Source: Scatosoma sp045533485
GTDB lineage: Bacteria > Bacillota > Clostridia > Christensenellales > Borkfalkiaceae
Length of the DNA: 64,000 nt
NCBI GenBank assembly: GCA_045533485.1
Contig: JAZSHX010000044.1
Location: 1 to 64,000 of the forward strand
Direction of reading: 5' to 3'
Positions 60,338-64,000 of the stretch are shown piece after piece. Position numbers and translations under genes: made by a program. The notes below the pieces were generated by a model. It did no database searches. It saw only the letters and a program-made list of their open reading frames with translations, and was not told where the DNA came from. The first letter of the stretch is position 1. Each line of letters begins with the position of its first letter.

Positions 60338-61024
60338 ATGTCGATGAGAATGCGTAAAAAACGCAATTTTGAAGCAAGAATGCAAGCGCGCAGTGATTTG
60401 TTGTTGGCGCGTGGGGCGAACGGGATTTTGAATATGAAAGAAGCGGCGGAAAAATATCGCGCGTGCATTGATTTTTCGGCGGCGTTTGGGAACGACAATC
60501 CCGTGGCTTTGGAAATCGGGTGCGGTAAGGGCGGTTTTATTTGTAAGCTTGCCGCGATGCAGCCAAACGTCAATTTTTTAGCGCTCGAAAAAATGAGCAA
60601 CGTCATTTTAACGCCATTAGAAGACGTGGCGAAGCTGGGGCTGACCAACGTGCGGTTTTTGAATATCCGTGCGGAGTGTTTGCCTTGCTATATTCCCGAG
60701 CACAGTTTGGACGTCATTTATTTGAACTTTTCCACGCCGCTTCCTAAGCTTGGATACGCAACGCAGCGTTTGACGCATCGTAACTTTTTGGAAGTGTATA
60801 AAAAGCTGTTGAAAAAGGGCGGTAAAATTTTGCAAAAGACGGACGATAAGGATTTCTTTGAGTTCTCCTTGGAAGAATACCGCGCGTGTGGCTGTGAGTT
60901 GCAAAACGTGACGTACAATTTGCACGAAAACGGCAATCCCGAATGGAATATCGTGACGGAATACGAACAAAAATGGGTGGAAAGGGGCTTGCCTATTCAC
61001 CGTGTGGAAGCAATTTTGCCGTGA
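60338..61024 (+). CDS. trmB: tRNA (guanine46-N7) methyltransferase with altered catalytic motif
   Basis: The 228-residue Rossmann methyltransferase has an SAM site LEIGCGKGGF, the LALEKMSNVI motif and NVRFLNIRAE. In TrmB the segment after the fourth strand is normally NFSDPWPK, with the aspartate catalytic. Here it reads NFSTPLPK (T133, P134, L135, P136), and the following KKRH is replaced by LGYA. The rest, including LTHRNFLE, aligns well. It may have reduced or changed activity, or use another residue. AAAGGTGG precedes the ATG. Confidence 0.88.
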   Translation: MSMRMRKKRNFEARMQARSDLLLARGANGILNMKEAAEKYRACIDFSAAFGNDNPVALEIGCGKGGFICKLAAMQPNVNFLALEKMSNVILTPLEDVAKLGLTNVRFLNIRAECLPCYIPEHSLDVIYLNFSTPLPKLGYATQRLTHRNFLEVYKKLLKKGGKILQKTDDKDFFEFSLEEYRACGCELQNVTYNLHENGNPEWNIVTEYEQKWVERGLPIHRVEAILP

Positions 61025-61037
61025 CGTTTGCCTGCCG

Positions 61038-61063
61038 TTTCGTATGCCCGTTGGCGCATACGA
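61038..61063. other. Hairpin after trmB
   Basis: TTCGTATGC (61038-61046) pairs perfectly with GCATACGAA (61055-61063). There is no T-run. The true terminator follows at 61107. Confidence 0.6.
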
Positions 61064-61106
61064 AGGACTTTGCAGGACGAAATATCGCGAAAAATGTAGT
61101 ATGAAT

Positions 61107-61133
61107 AAACGGGCATATATTTCCCGTTTTTTT
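61107..61133 (+). terminator. Terminator after trmB
   Basis: AAACGGG pairs with CCCGTTT and is followed by a T-run. Confidence 0.8.
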
Positions 61134-61182
61134 CACAAGCTGTAATCGCTGTAAAAATATCGATAAAAAAGGAGAAAACGGT

Positions 61183-61827
61183 ATGAAAACGGAAACGAAC
61201 AGAATTTCCAAGGCGACGATTGAACGGTTGCCACTCTATTTGCATTATTTGCAGGAAGAAAATTCCAAGGGAATGCAGTATATTTCGTCGAGCGTGATTG
61301 CGCAAAACATAGCGGTGTCGTCTGTGCTTGTGCGCAAGGATTTGGCGTTGGTTTCGTCGCAGTCGGGCAGACCGCGCTTGGGATTTGCGATAAGCAGATT
61401 GATTGTCGATATTGAAAAGTTTTTGGGCTACGACAAGCTTTCGGATGCCGTTGTGGTCGGCGCTGGGGGGCTTGGCAGAGCGTTTTTGGGCTATGAAGGG
61501 TTCAAGAATAACGGGCTGAACGTGTTGGCGGCTTTTGACGTGAACGCAGACCTGGTAGGCACGTACGTGGCGGAAAAGCCCATTTTGGCGATGGAAGAGT
61601 TGCAGAGTTTTGTGCGTGAAAAGAAAATTCCGCTGGGGATTGTAACCGTGCCGAAAGCGGCGGCGCAAACGGTAGTCGACGCGTTGGTGAAGGCAGGCGT
61701 GCGCGCCATTTGGAACTTTGCGCCTGCGCCCGTGCGCGTGCCGAAAGACATCGTTTTGAAAACGGAAGATTTGGCGGCTTCGTTGGCTATGCTGGCAGGC
61801 AAGCTGTATAAATCAAGTGAACGGTAA
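61183..61827 (+). CDS. rex: Redox-sensing transcriptional repressor Rex
   Basis: The 214-residue protein has an N-terminal winged helix (ISKATIERLPLYLHYL, SSVLVRKDLALVSSQSGRP) and a Rossmann domain with VVVGAGGLGRAFLGYEGF for NAD(H). Rex represses fermentation genes until NADH rises. Usual targets include pfl-like, alcohol and butyrate genes; no clear Rex box was seen at pfl here. AAGGAG precedes the ATG. Confidence 0.95.
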   Translation: MKTETNRISKATIERLPLYLHYLQEENSKGMQYISSSVIAQNIAVSSVLVRKDLALVSSQSGRPRLGFAISRLIVDIEKFLGYDKLSDAVVVGAGGLGRAFLGYEGFKNNGLNVLAAFDVNADLVGTYVAEKPILAMEELQSFVREKKIPLGIVTVPKAAAQTVVDALVKAGVRAIWNFAPAPVRVPKDIVLKTEDLAASLAMLAGKLYKSSER

Positions 61828-61833
61828 TTTCGC

Positions 61834-61862
61834 TTGCAAAAAGCGTCGGGATTTGGTATACT
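61834..61862 (+). promoter_or_regulatory. tilS: Leaderless-type promoter of tilS
   Basis: TTGCAA (61834-61839), 17-base spacer, TATACT (61857-61862); the ATG follows after 6 bases. Confidence 0.72.
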
Positions 61863-61868
61863 TGTAGT

Positions 61869-63182
61869 ATGGATATTTTGCAAAGCTTTCAAGGGAAAAG
61901 AATATGCGTAGCGATTAGCGGCGGAGTGGATTCGACGGCGCTTTTGCATTATTTGCAAAATGCTAGCGACAGGGGCGGATATGCGCTTTGCGCGGTGCAT
62001 TGTGAGCACGGCATTCGCGGAGAAGAAAGCTTGCAGGATCAAGCGTTCGTGCAGTCGCTTTGTCAAAAGTGGGGCGTGGAGCTGTATACCTTTTCGTGTG
62101 ACTGCGTGGAAAGGGCGAAAGCGGAAAAGTGCAGTTTGGAAACGGCGGCGCGCAATTTCCGCAGAGCGTGCTTCGCGCAGTTGATTGCGGAGAAAAAAGC
62201 CGATTATATCGCTACGGCGCATCATATTTTGGACGAAGCGGAAACGGTTTTGTTCCGTTTGGCGCGCGGTACGGCGTTGCACGGCGCGAGCGCTATTAAA
62301 GCGTGCGACGGGTATTTTTTGCGCCCGTTTTTAACTTGGTCAAAAGAGAAAATTTTGGCGTATGCACAGGAGCATAATTTGCAGTTTTGCGTGGATAGCA
62401 CCAACTTTGAAGTGGACGCTACGCGCAATAAGATTCGGCTGGAAGTGTTGCCCGTTTTATCGCAGGCGGTGGACGGCGCAGTGGAAAATTTGGCGCGCTT
62501 TGCGCGCGTTGCGGAAGAAGACGACGCGCTGCTTTATACGATGAGCGAACAGCTGCTCACTGTGACGGACGATGGGTATGCGGTGGCGTTTGACGATAGA
62601 AAGCCGTTGTTTACGCGCGCGTGCTTGCTTGCCTTGAAAAAGATGGGCGTTGCACGGGATTATACGGGTGCGCATTTGCAGTCGCTGTATGCGTTGCAAG
62701 CGTTGGAGCGCGGTGCAAAAATTTCGTTGCCGTGCGGTATTATAGCGGAAAAACGCAAACAGGCGGTGGCGTTTTTCGTCGGTTTAGAAGAGCAAGTAAA
62801 CGATAAGCGAGATTTGGTTGTTCTGTTCACGGAAAATGGATTTGACGGGGGCAGGTATGCGGTGAATATTGCTTTTCAACCACCTATGCAAGAACAATCA
62901 CCGTGGAAAACGCTGAAATTTGATTTGGATAAGCTACCTGATAATGCAGTGTTTCGTTTTCGCAGGGCAGGGGATACGATACAAAGCTTTGGCGGTAAGA
63001 AAACCTTGAAAAAGTTTCTAAACGAACGGGAAATTGCGCCTAATGAACGGGAGTTTTTGCCGCTGATTGCGCAAGAGACGGGAGAGCAGGTATACGTCGT
63101 TTGCGGTGTGGAAATTGCAAAGAGCGTGTGCGTGGACGAAAACACCAAACGCGTCGCGTACGTAACTATACAAAAAAAATAA
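61869..63182 (+). CDS. tilS: tRNA(Ile)-lysidine synthetase
   Basis: The 437-residue PP-loop ATPase converts C34 of tRNA-Ile(CAU) to lysidine, so it is essential for AUA decoding. P-loop SGGVDSTALLH, HCEHGIRGEES, ATAHHILDEAETVLFRLARG and VDSTNFEVDATRNKIRLEVLP are all present; the C-terminal TilS domain includes RFRRAGDTIQSFGGKKTLKK. No ribosome site; the start fits a leaderless transcript. It contains a GGGGCAGGTA copy at 62848-62857. Confidence 0.96.
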   Translation: MDILQSFQGKRICVAISGGVDSTALLHYLQNASDRGGYALCAVHCEHGIRGEESLQDQAFVQSLCQKWGVELYTFSCDCVERAKAEKCSLETAARNFRRACFAQLIAEKKADYIATAHHILDEAETVLFRLARGTALHGASAIKACDGYFLRPFLTWSKEKILAYAQEHNLQFCVDSTNFEVDATRNKIRLEVLPVLSQAVDGAVENLARFARVAEEDDALLYTMSEQLLTVTDDGYAVAFDDRKPLFTRACLLALKKMGVARDYTGAHLQSLYALQALERGAKISLPCGIIAEKRKQAVAFFVGLEEQVNDKRDLVVLFTENGFDGGRYAVNIAFQPPMQEQSPWKTLKFDLDKLPDNAVFRFRRAGDTIQSFGGKKTLKKFLNEREIAPNEREFLPLIAQETGEQVYVVCGVEIAKSVCVDENTKRVAYVTIQKK

Positions 63183-63218
63183 AACGGAAGCTTGCCTTAT
63201 CGGGCGCTTCCGTTTTTT
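63181..63218. terminator. Bidirectional terminator
   Basis: AAAACGGAAGC (63181-63191) pairs with GCTTCCGTTTT (63206-63216). It overlaps the last codons of the convergent deacetylase gene. Confidence 0.88.
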
Positions 63219-64000
63219 CTTGCGCGAATATAGACGTTTCCCGTTTTTAAGGGGCAGGCGTTGGCTTTGGAGAGCGCGGAAACGCTTAACACTTGGTAGC
63301 CGTCCGCGTATAGGTCGGGCAATAGGCGTTCCAAGGCTTGAACGGTATGCTCGTAGCCGTCGTGCATGAGTACTATGGCGCCGTCAAAGCGGTTTTCCCA
63401 AACGCTTTGGTATATGCTATCCGCAGCAATGCCCGTCCAGTCTTTGGTGTCAATCGTCCAACTGATAATCGGGGTAGACGCAACGGCGCGGACGGTTTCG
63501 TTGAGACAGCCGAAAGGGGCGCGGAGCAGGTGACGGGACTTGTTGTCTATTTTTTGTAAAAGGCGGTCGGTGCGGTCGATTTCCGTTTGCAATTCGTCTG
63601 CGCTTAATTTGGTTAAATCGGCGTGGGAATGGGTGTGATTGCCCATTTCAAAGCCGATCAGGTGCGCCGTTTGCAGGGTTTGAACGCTGTAAGTATTCAT
63701 ACGCACGCCGTTGCAAAACAAGCTGGCGGTGGCTTGGCAATCAGGGTGGGTTTGATTGTAGGATAAAAATACGCCGATGATGGCGTCGAGTGTGGACGCA
63801 GGGGCGTCGTCGAAGGTGAAAGCGATATATTTTTTGCCTGCGCAAACGTAGTCGTTGGGTATATCGCGGATATCCCAAACTTCGCTGGGGGTAGGCGCGG
63901 TGGGCGAAGTGGGCGCAGGTGCAGTTGGCGCGGTGGGCTGTACTGCGGACGGCGCGTCAGCGGAGCTTGGCGCTTGCAGGGAGTTCGTGTCGTGTTTTTG
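63197..64000 (-). CDS. Polysaccharide deacetylase-like protein, N-terminus beyond window
   Basis: The frame is open to the window edge (267 residues visible). It begins with a long A/P/T/S-rich linker, then a NodB-type domain with KYIAFTFDDAP (metal/catalytic aspartates), GNHTHSH (metal histidines), LRAPFGCLN, IISWTIDTKDW and VLMHDGYE. These fit deacetylation of peptidoglycan or another surface glycan. The linker implies an exported, probably anchored protein whose signal lies outside the window. Confidence 0.9.
   Translation of the reverse strand, partial: QKHDTNSLQAPSSADAPSAVQPTAPTAPAPTSPTAPTPSEVWDIRDIPNDYVCAGKKYIAFTFDDAPASTLDAIIGVFLSYNQTHPDCQATASLFCNGVRMNTYSVQTLQTAHLIGFEMGNHTHSHADLTKLSADELQTEIDRTDRLLQKIDNKSRHLLRAPFGCLNETVRAVASTPIISWTIDTKDWTGIAADSIYQSVWENRFDGAIVLMHDGYEHTVQALERLLPDLYADGYQVLSVSALSKANACPLKTGNVYIRARKNGSAR

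Overview
The window reads as chromosome of a low-to-mid GC anaerobic Gram-positive bacterium, probably a host-associated Clostridia-type Bacillota. The supporting genes are pyruvate formate-lyase, a Rex redox repressor, the DarA-type cyclic-di-AMP receptor, TilS/TrmB/TcdA tRNA enzymes, a minimal SufC-SufB iron-sulfur system, WYL and MarR regulators, and strong AGGAG-type ribosome sites. No rRNA, tRNA, CRISPR array, IS element or integrase was seen.

Layout. 1-2.7 kb: end of a thioredoxin-like gene and a pyruvate formate-lyase split into a catalytic protein and a separate glycyl-radical protein. 2.8-5.2 kb: secreted MBL-fold hydrolase and tcdA. 5.2-8.4 kb (minus): metY-metA-isomerase operon making homocysteine by the O-acetylhomoserine route. 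8.6-16.9 kb: membrane protein, CBS-domain transporter, galE, YgjP-type peptidase, sufC-sufB and two M18 aminopeptidases. 17-24.5 kb: MarR-controlled ABC exporter, lipase-like hydrolase, lemA and a DUF2207 protein. 24.5-27.5 kb (minus): two envelope proteins. 27.7-33.9 kb: two flavoproteins, a noncoding gap with a possible small RNA, a WYL regulator with a LexA-like box in its promoter, tyrS and a YigZ protein. 34-42.3 kb: aldo/keto reductase, darA, a formate-channel protein fused to a CPCC domain, pepV, and a tightly packed radC / histidine kinase / response regulator / HAD-cysteine synthase operon. 42.3-49.6 kb: XRE repressor divergent from a solute-binding lipoprotein, mgtE, and a secreted propeller protein.

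49.7-59.5 kb holds a compact phage-derived head module: sigma-like activator, TerL, portal, scaffold, major capsid protein, connector-like protein, propeller neck protein and a helical protein. The order follows P22-like head/neck morphogenesis genes. No integrase, replication, tape-measure, tail or lysis gene was recognised, and all frames look intact. A perfect LexA-type palindrome lies just upstream of the activator, so this looks like an SOS-linked, possibly domesticated capsid island. After it come dut, trmB (with an altered catalytic motif), rex, tilS and the start of a polysaccharide deacetylase gene.

Two genome-level signals cut across the genes. Several promoters place the -10 box 6-10 bases before the ATG with no ribosome site (leaderless genes). 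The decamer GGGGCAGGTA occurs seven times, always on the plus strand. Functional calls rest on motif recognition by eye; no database search was possible.
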